Assembly (NCBI RefSeq): GCF_036227605.1
Contig: NZ_CP109487.1
Location: 4,338,501 to 4,402,500 of the forward strand
Direction: 5' to 3'
Source: Streptomyces sp. NBC_01439
GTDB lineage: Bacteria > Actinomycetota > Actinomycetes > Streptomycetales > Streptomycetaceae
DNA length: 64,000 bases
Under the pieces are notes generated by a model that saw only the letters and a program-made list of their open reading frames with translations, had not been told where the DNA came from and did not search any database. Positions 7,943-16,361 of the stretch are shown here, piece after piece; position 1 is the stretch's first letter; each line of letters begins with the position of its first letter. The translations under genes and the position numbers were made by a program.

Positions 7943-9142
7943 ATGACCGCTGGAGGCCGCGCGTATCCGGACCGCTCGGAGAGCTTCGGGGAGGAACTGC
8001 TCGGGGTGCTCCTGGACGGGGCGCACGAGCTGCCACCCCATCTGGTCGGCCCGCTCGTCGCCGAGACGGTGGCCCGGATGGGGGGACGTGACCCGCAGAT
8101 CCTGCTTCAGGACTACGGACAGCAACAGCTGGTCCCCCTGCCCGCCGACGGCGTGGCCGCCGGTGATCCGCTGCCCATCGACCGGTCCGAAGCCGGCCGG
8201 TGCTTCCTGGAGTCACGCCCCGTCGAAGTCCTGACGCCCGATGGCGTACGGGTCCACCTGCCCCTGCTGGACGGCGGCGACCAGGTGGGGGTGCTCGCGG
8301 TCACCCTGGACGGGGTCGACGACGACACCCGCCGCCTCCTGTGCAGGATCGCGGGCCTGGCGGCCGACCTGCTGCAGACCAAGAACGGCTACACAGACCT
8401 CTTCTTCCGGACCCGCCGCGGTGAACCGATGAGCGTGGCTGCGGAGATCCAGTGGTCCCTGTTGCCACCGCTGTCGATGGTGATGCCGCACGTCGCGGTC
8501 GCCGGAGTTCTGGAGCCCGCCTACGCCGTGGCGGGGGACAGCTTCGACTACGCCCTGAACGGCGACGTCCTGCACCTCGCCATGGTCGATGCCATGGGGC
8601 ACGGCCTGGACGCGGCCACGATGGCCACGGTGGCCATCGGCGCGTACCGCCACGCCCGCCGGATCAGCATCGAACTGTCCGAGATCTACCTCTTCATGGA
8701 CCGGGCCGTCGCGGAGCAGTTCGACCCGGACCACTTCGTGACCGCCCAGATGATGCGCCTGGACACGGACACGGGGCGTCTCCAGTGGGTCAACGCGGGG
8801 CATCCCGCACCGATGCTGATCCGCGCACACCGCGTCGTACGCCGCCTGGACAGCCCCACGACCCTCCCCGTCGGCTTCGGAGGGGCCCAGCCGCAGGTCA
8901 GCGCGGTGGCGCTGGAGCCTGGCGATCGCGTCCTCTGCTTCACCGACGGCCTGATCGAAGAACACGAAACCGGGCAGGAACAGTTCGGCGAGAAGCAGCT
9001 GATCGACTGGGTGAACCAGCTGGAGCAGGCCGACCACGGGATCCGCGCGGTGGCCCGGGACCTGTCCCACACCCTCAAGAGGGCACGCGGCGAAACCACC
9101 TCGGACGACGCGTCGCTCGTCCTGTTCGAATGGCGTGGATGA
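7943..9142 (+). CDS. SpoIIE-family PP2C serine/threonine phosphatase
   Basis: A 399-residue PP2C-type phosphatase. The N-terminal ~150 residues are a sensor-like region with no clear family. The catalytic domain (~165-398) shows metal-binding motifs GDSFDY (198-203), VDAMGHG (215-221), TDG (334-336) and TSDDASL (386-392). Such enzymes dephosphorylate anti-sigma-factor antagonists in partner-switching cascades, but no anti-sigma or antagonist gene is adjacent. The start is firm: ATG 7943 with GGAGG 7 nt upstream. The frame is open back to 7853, but without an SD. It is divergent from the GNAT-AAA gene and lies just inside the right boundary of the repeat-flanked accessory block. Confidence 0.92.
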   Translation: MTAGGRAYPDRSESFGEELLGVLLDGAHELPPHLVGPLVAETVARMGGRDPQILLQDYGQQQLVPLPADGVAAGDPLPIDRSEAGRCFLESRPVEVLTPDGVRVHLPLLDGGDQVGVLAVTLDGVDDDTRRLLCRIAGLAADLLQTKNGYTDLFFRTRRGEPMSVAAEIQWSLLPPLSMVMPHVAVAGVLEPAYAVAGDSFDYALNGDVLHLAMVDAMGHGLDAATMATVAIGAYRHARRISIELSEIYLFMDRAVAEQFDPDHFVTAQMMRLDTDTGRLQWVNAGHPAPMLIRAHRVVRRLDSPTTLPVGFGGAQPQVSAVALEPGDRVLCFTDGLIEEHETGQEQFGEKQLIDWVNQLEQADHGIRAVARDLSHTLKRARGETTSDDASLVLFEWRG

Positions 9143-9356
9143 CGGAAGGCCGTGCCACAACATGCCAGCAGGAGCGGCGAACGGTGGGCAACCTCGATGA
9201 CCACAGCCGGCGCCCAGAGCCCGGCACCTTCACCTACGACCAGGCCCCGGCAGCTTGCGCCTCACCCGCAGAGCCGACGCTCTCCTGAGCACCGGCGAAT
9301 GGGCGCAGGCCAGATCGTGCCAGAGGGCGCACCGGTCTGCTGCCCCGTCCCCTCCG

Positions 9357-9430
9357 CACGAGTGGCAGGATTTCAGCCATCGCCTGCACGAGGCCGGCCA
9401 CCAGCCGTACTGCCTGGTCTGGCCCTGACC
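9357..9430 (+). repeat. Right copy of the 74-bp direct repeat; orphan gene 3' end
   Basis: An orphan copy of the 3' end of the 2428-3027 gene, including the stop at 9426-9428 (reads HEWQDFSHRLHEAGHQPYCLVWP). The bases upstream (9143-9356) do not continue the gene, so it cannot be expressed as a protein. Weaker similarity may run on to ~9467, a shared CCGCGGGC and CCCTC. The stretch 9143-9356 holds no gene I can support. Together with 2956-3029 this copy brackets a 6.3-kb accessory block. Confidence 0.85.
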
Positions 9431-9458
9431 GTCGAAGGCGTCCGACCGCGGGCATCCC

Positions 9459-10697
9459 TCAGACACCCGCGCGCAGGGTTTCGGCGGGCAGGATGCGGGC
9501 GGCCGCCAGGGCCGGGTAGAGGCCTGCCGCCAGGCCCACCACCAGGCCGACCAGCGGTCCCGCGGTGGTGAGGGCGGGGTCGAGGACCACCAGCCAGTTC
9601 TTGGCCAGGCAGGTCACCGCGGTGATCTGGATGCCGAGCACCGTGCCCACCACGCCGCCGGCCAGCCCGACCAGACCGCTCTCGATGCAGAACTGTCCGG
9701 CGACCGCCCGCCGCGAGGCGCCGAGCGCCCGGCGCAGGCCGATCTCGGAACGCCGCTCCAGCACGGACACGTAGGCGGTGTTGCTGACACCGAGCGCACC
9801 CACGCCGAGGGAGACGGCGGCCAGGCCCAGGAACAGGGCCCGGGTCTGCGACTCGACCCCCTGGCGCAGCGACCGGGGGTCCGGCGGCACCAGCGCGACG
9901 AGCTTGTCCGGGGCGCCCGGGGCCAGGGCGAAGGGGGCCTCGTCGCCGATCTGGTCGGCGGCCCCCAGATCCGTACGAATGATCATTTCGGCGGGGGCGA
10001 AGCCCAGCCCCGCCGGGTCCTGCAGGGCGGCCCAGTAGGGGATGACCACCGAACCGGTGAGGTTCGTGTCGCCGGTGGGGGCCCGGAAGACGCCGAGCAC
10101 GCTGAAGGCCACCCCGTTCACGTGGATCACGGAGTTGCCGGCCCCGCCGTCCACGGTCAACCGGGAGGCGGCGGCCGTGTCGATCAGGGCCACCCGTTCG
10201 CGCCGGGCGTCGTGCCCCGTGTCGAACCAGCGGCCCTGCGTGAGCTCGGCCGACATGGCGAGCAGCGCTTCGGGCTGCGCGGCCATGACCGTGCCCTCGG
10301 GCAGGTCGTTCTCCTTGCCGCCGGGCAGCCGCGAGAGCGCCGGCTGCTCGCCGGCCCTGCTGACCAGACCGGCGCTGCGGACGCCGTTGAGGTCGCGCAC
10401 CCGCTGGGTGTCGGCGCCGTCGGGCCGCGGCCGGACCCCGGCCACGGCCTCCGACGGGTACTTGACCGTCACCCGCGTCGCCTTGAGGGCGTCGAACTGG
10501 TCGGAGACGGCGCCGGCCGCACTGGCCGTGATGCCGAGCGTGGCGAGGGCGGCGGCCAACCCCACGGAGATGCCCACCATGGTGAGCAGCGTGCGGAACC
10601 GGCGGCCGAACAGCGCGAGGAACGCCTGGACGAGCAGGTCCGCCGCCGACGTACGGGGGTGCCCGGGCGGCCGGCCCTCGGCGCGTCTACGCAACAC
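9459..10697 (-). CDS. FtsX/MacB-type ABC transporter permease
   Basis: A 412-residue membrane protein of the MacB/FtsX permease type. It has a first membrane segment near the N-terminus (FRTLLTMVGISVGLAAALATLGI), a large extracytoplasmic domain and three C-terminal membrane segments (around LFLGLAAVSLGVGAL, GLVGLAGGVVGTVLGI and GPLVGLVVGLAAGLYPAL). The conserved ERRSEIGLRRALGA loop precedes membrane segment 3. GTG 10697 overlaps the ATPase stop by 11 bp, and a longer frame adds only ATPase shadow. It is the last gene of a four-gene export operon with lipoprotein, adaptor and ATPase. The exported substrate is unknown. Confidence 0.92.
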   Translation of the reverse strand: MLRRRAEGRPPGHPRTSAADLLVQAFLALFGRRFRTLLTMVGISVGLAAALATLGITASAAGAVSDQFDALKATRVTVKYPSEAVAGVRPRPDGADTQRVRDLNGVRSAGLVSRAGEQPALSRLPGGKENDLPEGTVMAAQPEALLAMSAELTQGRWFDTGHDARRERVALIDTAAASRLTVDGGAGNSVIHVNGVAFSVLGVFRAPTGDTNLTGSVVIPYWAALQDPAGLGFAPAEMIIRTDLGAADQIGDEAPFALAPGAPDKLVALVPPDPRSLRQGVESQTRALFLGLAAVSLGVGALGVSNTAYVSVLERRSEIGLRRALGASRRAVAGQFCIESGLVGLAGGVVGTVLGIQITAVTCLAKNWLVVLDPALTTAGPLVGLVVGLAAGLYPALAAARILPAETLRAGV

Positions 10698-11385
10698 GGC
10701 CGTCCACCACCTTGAAGACGCGGTCGGCCCTCGCCGCGACATCGGGTTCGTGCGTGACCACGACCACGGCCCGGTCCTGCGCGACCAGTCCGGTCAGCAG
10801 GTCCATGACGCGGGCCGAGTTGGCGGTGTCCAGGTTGCCGGTCGGCTCGTCGCACAGGACGACCGCGGGCCGGTGGACGATGGCCCGCGCGACCGCGACC
10901 CGCTGGCGTTCTCCGCCGGAGAGGGTGGTGGGCTTCACGTCGAGCCGGTGCCCGAGCCCCACGGACTCCAGCGCCCGTACGGCCTGCGGCCGCCGCTGGG
11001 CGCGCGGCACGCCCAGGTGCACCAGTGGCAGGGCCACGTTCTGCACGCAGGTCAGGTGCGGGACCAGGTGGAACGCCTGGAAGACGAAGCCGAGCGTCTG
11101 GGCCCGCAAGGCGGTGCGGGCCCGTTCGGACAGGGCGATGGTGTCGTTGCCCTGGAGCAGGTACCGGCCGCGGGTCGGGACGTCGAGCAGCCCGAGCACG
11201 CTCAGCAGCGTGGACTTCCCGGAGCCCGAGGGGCCCACGATGGCCGCGAGCCGGCCGGGCCGGATGTCGAGCGTGACGTCGGCCAGCGCGTGCACGGGAG
11301 GCGGCCCCGGATACGTCTTCGCGATGCCGGTCATCTCGATGACCGGGGGCGGAGCGTCTCCGGTCGGCGGAGCGTCCTCAGCCAT
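10687..11385 (-). CDS. ABC transporter ATP-binding protein (MacB/LolD type)
   Basis: A 232-residue ATPase with all family motifs: Walker A GPSGSGKS (51-58), Q-loop Q103, signature LSGGERQR (155-162), Walker B VVLCDEPTG (175-183) and the switch His in VVVVTHEPD. It pairs with the FtsX-type permease downstream (11-bp overlap) and the adaptor upstream (8-bp overlap). ATG 11385 is chosen because the usual N-terminus begins a few residues before VIEMTGIAKTY; the longer frame is adaptor shadow. It powers export, or mechanotransmission as in MacB. Confidence 0.95.
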   Translation of the reverse strand: MAEDAPPTGDAPPPVIEMTGIAKTYPGPPPVHALADVTLDIRPGRLAAIVGPSGSGKSTLLSVLGLLDVPTRGRYLLQGNDTIALSERARTALRAQTLGFVFQAFHLVPHLTCVQNVALPLVHLGVPRAQRRPQAVRALESVGLGHRLDVKPTTLSGGERQRVAVARAIVHRPAVVLCDEPTGNLDTANSARVMDLLTGLVAQDRAVVVVTHEPDVAARADRVFKVVDGRVA

Positions 11386-12949
11386 CGGTACCGCCGGAGG
11401 CGCCGTCGGAGGTGCCGTCCGAGCCGCCCGCCGGGTTTCCGCGGCGGACGAGGACGAGCGTCTGGCCGACGGCGAGGTTCTCGTCGAGCGCGCGAACCGC
11501 ACTGAGGCCCTCGTGGGTGAACAGCACCTCGACCGGAATGTTCCGCTCCTTGCTGCCCTCGGCGACGGTGACCGTGGACGAGCCGCCGAGGTCGGTCCAG
11601 ACGGCCGACACCGGAACGGTCAGCGCCCCCTTGGGGCTGCGCCGCAGTTCGACGCTGATCTGCTGGGTCGAGCCCTCCTTGGCCTCCGCGCCGGTGGGCA
11701 CGAACAGCGCCTCGTGCTGGCCGCCGGAGCCGCCCGCGCCACCGCCGCTGCCGCCGGCACCCGCTCCCGTGCCCGCCGTACCCGCCGTGCCCGCCGTGGC
11801 CGCGCCGTCCTGGCCCCCGCTCTTGCCCTGCTGGTCGCCGCTCTTGCCGTCCGAGGGGCTGGTGAGGGAGCCCAGGGTGCCCTCCCGGCCCTCGTACGGG
11901 CCGGTGCCGAAGCGGATGACCGCGTCGGCCGGCAGATCGCGCAGCTGCGTGCGCTGGTCCGCGCTGACGGCGGCCCGCACCTGACGGCCGCCGCTGCCGA
12001 GCACGACGAGCGGCTTGTCCGCCGCGTCGCCGACCGCCGCGGTGACCTGCACCACCGCGGCCGGCAGGGCGCTGACGTACGCGACCTCCGCAGCCGGCAG
12101 CAGCTCGCCGGGCTTGGCCGGACCGGTCCCGGCGGGCGGCGCGTCCGGACCGCGGGCGGGCGGCGCGCTCGTGCCGTTGCCGCCGCTCGTGCCGTTCGTA
12201 CCGCTCGCACCGGGGGCCGCCCCGGTGCCGCCGTCGGTCTCTGCGCCGCCCCGGGGAGCCGTGCCGCCTCCCGGGGACGCCCCGCCCCCGCGGGCCGTAC
12301 CGGAGGTGGAACCGCCACCCCCGGGGGTGCTCTGCCCCTGCCCTGCGGGCGCCTCGTACCCGGCCGCCGCGTACAGCTTGCGCACCGCCTCGACGGTGGC
12401 CGGGCCGTACGTGCCGTTCACCGCCGTCCCGTACAACGGCTGCAGCGCGCGCTGCAGTTGCTGCACGTCCGGCCCCTTGTCGCCCGCCTTCAGGTCCCGG
12501 TAGGCGGGGAAGCGCCCCGGGAGCAGCAGGACCGGGCGGCCCGACACCTCCGCGACGACCGCCCCGGCCTTGAGGCTCTTGCCCGCGGCCGCGGGCAGGG
12601 CCGTGACGACCGCACGACTGGTGCCCTGCGGCTGGACGCCGGTGATGGTGGTGCGGGAGGCCGTCTCGACCTTCCCGGTCAGTTCCATCTTCTCGACAAG
12701 CTGCTGGTCGGAAACCTTCCCCGTGATCTGGGAGGGCGGGGGCGCGGCGGCGTTCGAGGCACGCTGCTCCGGGGTCCTGGCCTGGGAGGCGATCCACCAG
12801 ACGGAACCGGAACTGCCGAACAGCACGACGGCGACGGCGGCGACGACCAGGCCCCGCCTGGACCTCTGCCGCGCACTCGTCGCCCGCCCGCCGGACGGCC
12901 GGGCCACCTGTGTCTCCACCTGTGTCTCATCGGGGTGTTCGAGGCTCAT
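11378..12949 (-). CDS. Membrane-anchored adaptor with peptidoglycan-binding domain
   Basis: A 523-residue protein with one membrane segment (~33-53, GLVVAAVAVVLFGSSGSVWW), so the bulk is extracytoplasmic. A peptidoglycan-binding_1 domain is visible at about 158-195 (DVQQLQRALQPLYGTAVNGTYGPATVEAVRKLY), inside an HlyD/MacA-like adaptor plan whose beta segments flank it. Two Gly/Ser/Thr-rich linkers (~205-265 and ~360-400) are low-complexity and probably flexible. It is encoded between a lipoprotein and the MacB-type ATPase, with 7 bp and overlap spacing. Actinobacterial MacA-like adaptors with such a domain are thought to tether the exporter to the wall. ATG 12949 lacks a clear SD, so coupling to the upstream gene is likely. 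Confidence 0.85.
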   Translation of the reverse strand: MSLEHPDETQVETQVARPSGGRATSARQRSRRGLVVAAVAVVLFGSSGSVWWIASQARTPEQRASNAAAPPPSQITGKVSDQQLVEKMELTGKVETASRTTITGVQPQGTSRAVVTALPAAAGKSLKAGAVVAEVSGRPVLLLPGRFPAYRDLKAGDKGPDVQQLQRALQPLYGTAVNGTYGPATVEAVRKLYAAAGYEAPAGQGQSTPGGGGSTSGTARGGGASPGGGTAPRGGAETDGGTGAAPGASGTNGTSGGNGTSAPPARGPDAPPAGTGPAKPGELLPAAEVAYVSALPAAVVQVTAAVGDAADKPLVVLGSGGRQVRAAVSADQRTQLRDLPADAVIRFGTGPYEGREGTLGSLTSPSDGKSGDQQGKSGGQDGAATAGTAGTAGTGAGAGGSGGGAGGSGGQHEALFVPTGAEAKEGSTQQISVELRRSPKGALTVPVSAVWTDLGGSSTVTVAEGSKERNIPVEVLFTHEGLSAVRALDENLAVGQTLVLVRRGNPAGGSDGTSDGASGGTDG

Positions 12950-12956
12950 GACAGTA

Positions 12957-13901
12957 TTAGGACGTCTCTCGCAGTAGATCCTGGGCCTTGCCCTTGGCCT
13001 TCGTGATCAGTTCCAGCCACGCCGTGATCTCCGCTTCGTGCTTCACCAGCGAAGCCGCCGAGGCCTTGCTCTTGGCCTCCCGCGCCTTCGTGTTGAGACC
13101 GACCTTCGTCGCGCACTCGGCATCGGTGGTGGCCTGCTTGATCTCGGCACGCTGGGCATTGTCGAGCGCCGCGGTGTCAGCGCCGGGAATGTTCGCGTAA
13201 TGCGAGAGCGCCGATTCCCTGGCCTTCTCCGGCGTCTTTATTTCCGGATAGCCGCCGGACTTCATGCAAGAGGCCCATTCGGAAAGCGACTTCTGATATC
13301 CGTCGTCATCGGCGAGGATGTGCGCGCTGTTCTGCTTGACGCTGTTGTAGACCGTCCAGTTGAGCCGGAGGTATTCCTTCACGTCCCCGTACACGGCCTT
13401 GAGCGTTTCACCGCGACAGCCCTTCGACGGCACCATGACCTTGCCACCGCCGAAGTCGAACTCCACACCGCCCTCGGGCTTGTCGACGTACCCGTCCATG
13501 GCCATGCTGTGGGCCCGCTTGACGTCCTCGGGCAGCGCGTCGAAGTCGTCCGGGCCCTCCTGGGCCTTCTGGTTGTCCGACCTGCGCGGGTCCGCCCCGT
13601 AACCCACGGTGCGCGCGGTCTCGGCCGACGGGGAGAGGTCCTCGCTCCGCTTCTTGCCGCTGTTGGTACCGGAGCCGCCCGCCGGGAAGACCTTGAAGCC
13701 CTTGTCGTTCATGCACTTGCGGATCAGTTTGAACTCCGCGTCGCGCTCCTGGTCCAACGCCGCGTTGGCGCTGTCGAGGGCCGTCTGCGCCCTGCGGGCC
13801 GTCTCCAGGTCCTGCGGGGCTTCCTCCGAACAGGCAGCGGAGGCGGCGCCCAGCAGCACCGTCACCGCGATGGCCGTCATGCCCCGGGTGCGCTTATTCA
13901 A
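12957..13901 (-). CDS. Putative lipoprotein, first gene of the export operon
   Basis: A 314-residue lipoprotein with signal peptide residues 1-23 (basic MNKRTRG, then TAIAVTVLLGAASAA) and lipobox Cys24. The mature part is helical and charged, with four further Cys, two of them in KCMNDKG and SCMKSGG contexts that could form a disulfide. TTG 13901 is the chosen start because it supplies the basic n-region; the ATG eight codons later would leave a signal with no positive charge. It ends 7 bp before the adaptor gene. It is probably an accessory component of the exporter. No named family recognised. Confidence 0.8.
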   Translation of the reverse strand: MNKRTRGMTAIAVTVLLGAASAACSEEAPQDLETARRAQTALDSANAALDQERDAEFKLIRKCMNDKGFKVFPAGGSGTNSGKKRSEDLSPSAETARTVGYGADPRRSDNQKAQEGPDDFDALPEDVKRAHSMAMDGYVDKPEGGVEFDFGGGKVMVPSKGCRGETLKAVYGDVKEYLRLNWTVYNSVKQNSAHILADDDGYQKSLSEWASCMKSGGYPEIKTPEKARESALSHYANIPGADTAALDNAQRAEIKQATTDAECATKVGLNTKAREAKSKASAASLVKHEAEITAWLELITKAKGKAQDLLRETS

Positions 13902-13978
13902 TGTCCGTGTCCGTGTCCTCTTGAAGGTGCGGCCGGGCCGCCTCCGCGACGCGGGGCGACCCGGCCTTCAGGCGTTGA

Positions 13979-14362
13979 TCAGCAGCCGTTGCCGTCGTTC
14001 AGGGTGTTGCTCGCTCCGTCGTCATTGGCGTCCCAGTAGTAGTTCACGGAACCGCCGGGGATGAGGCAGATCTCCACGCCCCACGACATCCAACGACCGC
14101 CGTAGGTCTTGGAGGACTGGCTGCGGCGGTTCCACCAGGAGCTGTCGTTCTCGTAGACGGCCGGCATGTCGATGTCCCAGCGGGCGGACTCGTACTTCGT
14201 CCGGTACATCGAGTTGTTGGTGCTGTAGTTGCTGTCCTTGTAGATGCAGAAGTTGCCGTCGTAACACGTGCGGTCCACGGCCGCTGCGGACGGCGCCGCG
14301 GCGATGACGCCGGCCACGGCCGCCATCGCGATGAATCCGGCCGAAATCCTCTTACTGAGCAC
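13979..14362 (-). CDS. Secreted peptidase inhibitor family I36-like protein
   Basis: A 127-residue secreted protein: signal peptide ~1-28 (MLSKRISAGFIAMAAVAGVIAAAPSAAA with predicted cleavage before VDRT). The mature domain begins CYDGNFCIYKDSNYSTNN, the pattern of I36 (Streptomyces metalloproteinase inhibitor SMPI-like) proteins with a beta/gamma-crystallin fold. Four Cys are present (CYDGNFC, EICL and the C-terminal Cys). GTG 14362 has a GGGGGAG SD. The inhibitory activity is inferred from the family; many I36 members are uncharacterised. It is followed by the exporter operon but separated from it by 77 bp. Confidence 0.8.
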   Translation of the reverse strand: MLSKRISAGFIAMAAVAGVIAAAPSAAAVDRTCYDGNFCIYKDSNYSTNNSMYRTKYESARWDIDMPAVYENDSSWWNRRSQSSKTYGGRWMSWGVEICLIPGGSVNYYWDANDDGASNTLNDGNGC

Positions 14363-14775
14363 TCGTGACTCCCCCTTGTCGGGTGGTGACTGATGCTGTG
14401 AGAGGGCAGGGCAGCCGAAGCCCTTCCCCCCGGTCGGCTGAGATCAGGCTAGGCCACGCCCACCGGAAACAAAAGGTCAATTCCCTTTAAGCAAAGGGCT
14501 GTTGGCGATTGGAAGTGATCATTCAGTGGCCAATTCCCGATGCGTGAATCCATCATTCCGGCGCACCGCCACCTCACTGGAAAGGCGGTCGGTGCAGGTC
14601 AGCCCGGCGGACGCCGGGACGGGGTGGCTGAGCGGTGCCGGAGCCGCGCCGCCCGGACCCCCACGGTCCGGATGAACCCCGAACACGGCCTGAAAATCGA
14701 CGCGTTCGCGACCGCGCCACGCCCTGGAGGCCGAAACCCGTGGGCCGGCCGCGCCCGCCTCCGTAGGGTGGCCCG
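14363..14775. other. 413-bp intergenic region between divergent genes
   Basis: It separates the I36-like gene (leftward) from the GNAT gene (rightward). The half nearer the I36 gene is less GC-rich and holds a short perfect inverted repeat, CCCTTT-AAGC-AAAGGG (14483-14498), which could be an operator. ORFs crossing the other half have no SD and look like shadows. No RNA gene seen. Confidence 0.4.
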
Positions 14776-15378
14776 ATGGAGACCCACGTACGGCTGGAGC
14801 CCTGGTCCGCCGGCGACTTCTGGCTGCTGGAGCGCAAGAACGAGCCGGCCATGACCCGGTTCCTGGGCGGCCCCGAGCCGGCCGCGAAGCTCGTCGACCG
14901 CCAGCGCCGCTACGAGGCCCTGAGCGCGCGGGAGCCGGCCGCCGGCCGGATGTTCCGCGTCGTGTGGACCCCGGCCGGAGCGGGCCCCGGCGACAACGGA
15001 CGCACCGGAAGCGGCGGACGCACCGGAAGTGTCGGACGCCCCGAGAGCGTCGGATCCGTCGGCTTCTGGGAGCGGGAGTGGCGGGGCGAGCCGGTCTACG
15101 AGGCCGGCTGGGGCGTCCTGCCCGAGTTCCAGGGCCACGGTCTGGCCGTGGCAGCGCTCACGGAACTCCTGGCGTACGTCAGGGCCCACGGCTCCCGCAA
15201 CAGCGTCCACGCCTTCCCCGGCACCGACCACCCGGCGTCCAACGCGGTGTGCCGGCGGGCCGGTTTCGAGTACCTGGGCGACGTCGACTTCGAGTACCCG
15301 CCCGGCGTGCCCCACCCGAGCTGCGACTGGCGCTACCGGGTGGGCCGTCCGCAGGACGGCCTCACGCCGTCAGGATGA
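14776..15378 (+). CDS. GNAT family N-acetyltransferase
   Basis: A 200-residue protein of the RimJ/RimL-like GNAT type. The acetyl-CoA site is around LPEFQGHGLAVAALTELL (~114-131), and the C-terminal NAVCRRAGFEYLGD matches the usual GNAT end. Between the two halves is a low-complexity insert of ~20 residues (NGRTGSGGRTGSVGRPESVG) encoded by short imperfect tandem repeats at about 14996-15052, probably a length-variable loop. The substrate is unknown. Its 3' end overlaps the convergent oxidoreductase gene by 17 bp. ATG 14776 has no strong SD. Confidence 0.85.
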   Translation: METHVRLEPWSAGDFWLLERKNEPAMTRFLGGPEPAAKLVDRQRRYEALSAREPAAGRMFRVVWTPAGAGPGDNGRTGSGGRTGSVGRPESVGSVGFWEREWRGEPVYEAGWGVLPEFQGHGLAVAALTELLAYVRAHGSRNSVHAFPGTDHPASNAVCRRAGFEYLGDVDFEYPPGVPHPSCDWRYRVGRPQDGLTPSG

Positions 15379-16273
15379 TGCGGCCGCGGACCCCGGACGC
15401 CCCGAGGTGGGCGTGGGCCTCGGCGGCCTCGCCGAGCGGGAAGGTGTCCGCGACCCGGAGGGTCAGCGCGCCCGCGTCGACCAGGGCCACCAGACGGGCC
15501 AGGTGCGCCCCGTCCGCCGCGACCTCCTGCTCCACGACCCGGACACCGCGCTCCGCGGCCGGGGCGTGGTTCGGGATCAGGCCCACGTAGACCCCGCCGT
15601 CACGTACGGAGTCCAGCGCGGCCGCGCCCAGCACCGCCGCGTCCAGGACCCCGTCCACGGGCCCGGCCGGAGCCTCGCCGCGCGGGACGAACCCGGTCGC
15701 GCCCAGGGACCGTACGAGCTCCTCGTCGTCGGCGCCCGCCAGGGCCGTCACCGCCAGACCGGCCCGGGCGGCGAGCTGGACGGCCAGGCCGCCGACGACG
15801 CCCGCGGCTCCGGTGATCAGCACCGAGGAACCGGGGGCGAGCCCCAGCAGGTCCACGGCGCGGGCCGCGGTGAGACCGGCGAGCGGAAGCCCGGCCGCGG
15901 TCACCGCGTCCACGGCGGTCGGGGCGGACGCGACGGCGGTGGCGTCGAGCACCACGTACTGCGCGTGCGTGCCCAGCGGCTTCACCGGCCCGTAGTGCAG
16001 GCCCACGACCCGGTCACCGGCGCTCCAGCCGGTCACCCCGGCGCCGACCTCGTCGATCTCCCCGGACACGTCCCAGCCGAGGCCGAGCCGCTGTCCGGCG
16101 CCGCCGAAGATCCCTGCGACGACCGCGCCGTCCACCGGGTTGAGCCCGGCGGCGGCGACCTTGACGCGGAGCTGGCCGGCCTCCGGGCGGGGTACCGGGA
16201 CCTCGGCCAGTTCGACCCGCTCCGGGCCGCCGAACTCGCTGACCACGGCCGCCAGCATCGTCTGCTCGCTCAT
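15362..16273 (-). CDS. NADP-dependent zinc-independent alcohol dehydrogenase/quinone oxidoreductase
   Basis: A 303-residue medium-chain dehydrogenase/reductase of the quinone oxidoreductase (QOR) type. An N-terminal GroES-like domain includes AAGLNPVDG and GWDVSGEIDEVG. The Rossmann domain has LITGAAGVVGGLAVQLA as dinucleotide site. Zinc ligands are absent, as in QOR proteins. ATG 16273 is preferred over 16279 because GGGAGAG then sits 6-8 nt upstream. It is divergent from an HxlR regulator, and GTAC-centred operator-like repeats lie between them, so it is probably HxlR-controlled and responsive to quinones or aldehydes (inference from similar pairs). Confidence 0.9.
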   Translation of the reverse strand: MSEQTMLAAVVSEFGGPERVELAEVPVPRPEAGQLRVKVAAAGLNPVDGAVVAGIFGGAGQRLGLGWDVSGEIDEVGAGVTGWSAGDRVVGLHYGPVKPLGTHAQYVVLDATAVASAPTAVDAVTAAGLPLAGLTAARAVDLLGLAPGSSVLITGAAGVVGGLAVQLAARAGLAVTALAGADDEELVRSLGATGFVPRGEAPAGPVDGVLDAAVLGAAALDSVRDGGVYVGLIPNHAPAAERGVRVVEQEVAADGAHLARLVALVDAGALTLRVADTFPLGEAAEAHAHLGASGVRGRIILTA

Positions 16274-16348
16274 CTTCATCTCTCCCGTTCGCTGCTTCGC
16301 TCGTTCGCTGCTTCGCTCGTTCGCGTGCTCTCGCGTTCTCGCGTTCTC
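16274..16348. repeat. Short tandem repeats in the oxidoreductase leader
   Basis: Upstream of the oxidoreductase ATG are two copies of a 16-bp unit built from TTCGCTGCTTCGCTCG, followed by two copies of a TCTCGCGT unit. On the transcribed strand these give a purine-rich, weakly structured leader. The copy number is likely to vary between strains. No protein product. Confidence 0.6.
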
Positions 16349-16361
16349 GATGAGCACTAAC

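Noticed and set aside
3028..9356. Integrase or transposase inside the repeat-bounded block
   Set aside because: No tyrosine/serine recombinase or DDE motifs were found in any frame I inspected, so mobility is inferred only from the flanking repeat.
12166..12330. Separate collagen-like gene opposite the adaptor
   Set aside because: The Gly/Pro-rich translation is the shadow of the adaptor's low-complexity linker.
16274..16348. CRISPR-like array
   Set aside because: Units are contiguous tandem repeats without spacers, and there are no cas genes.
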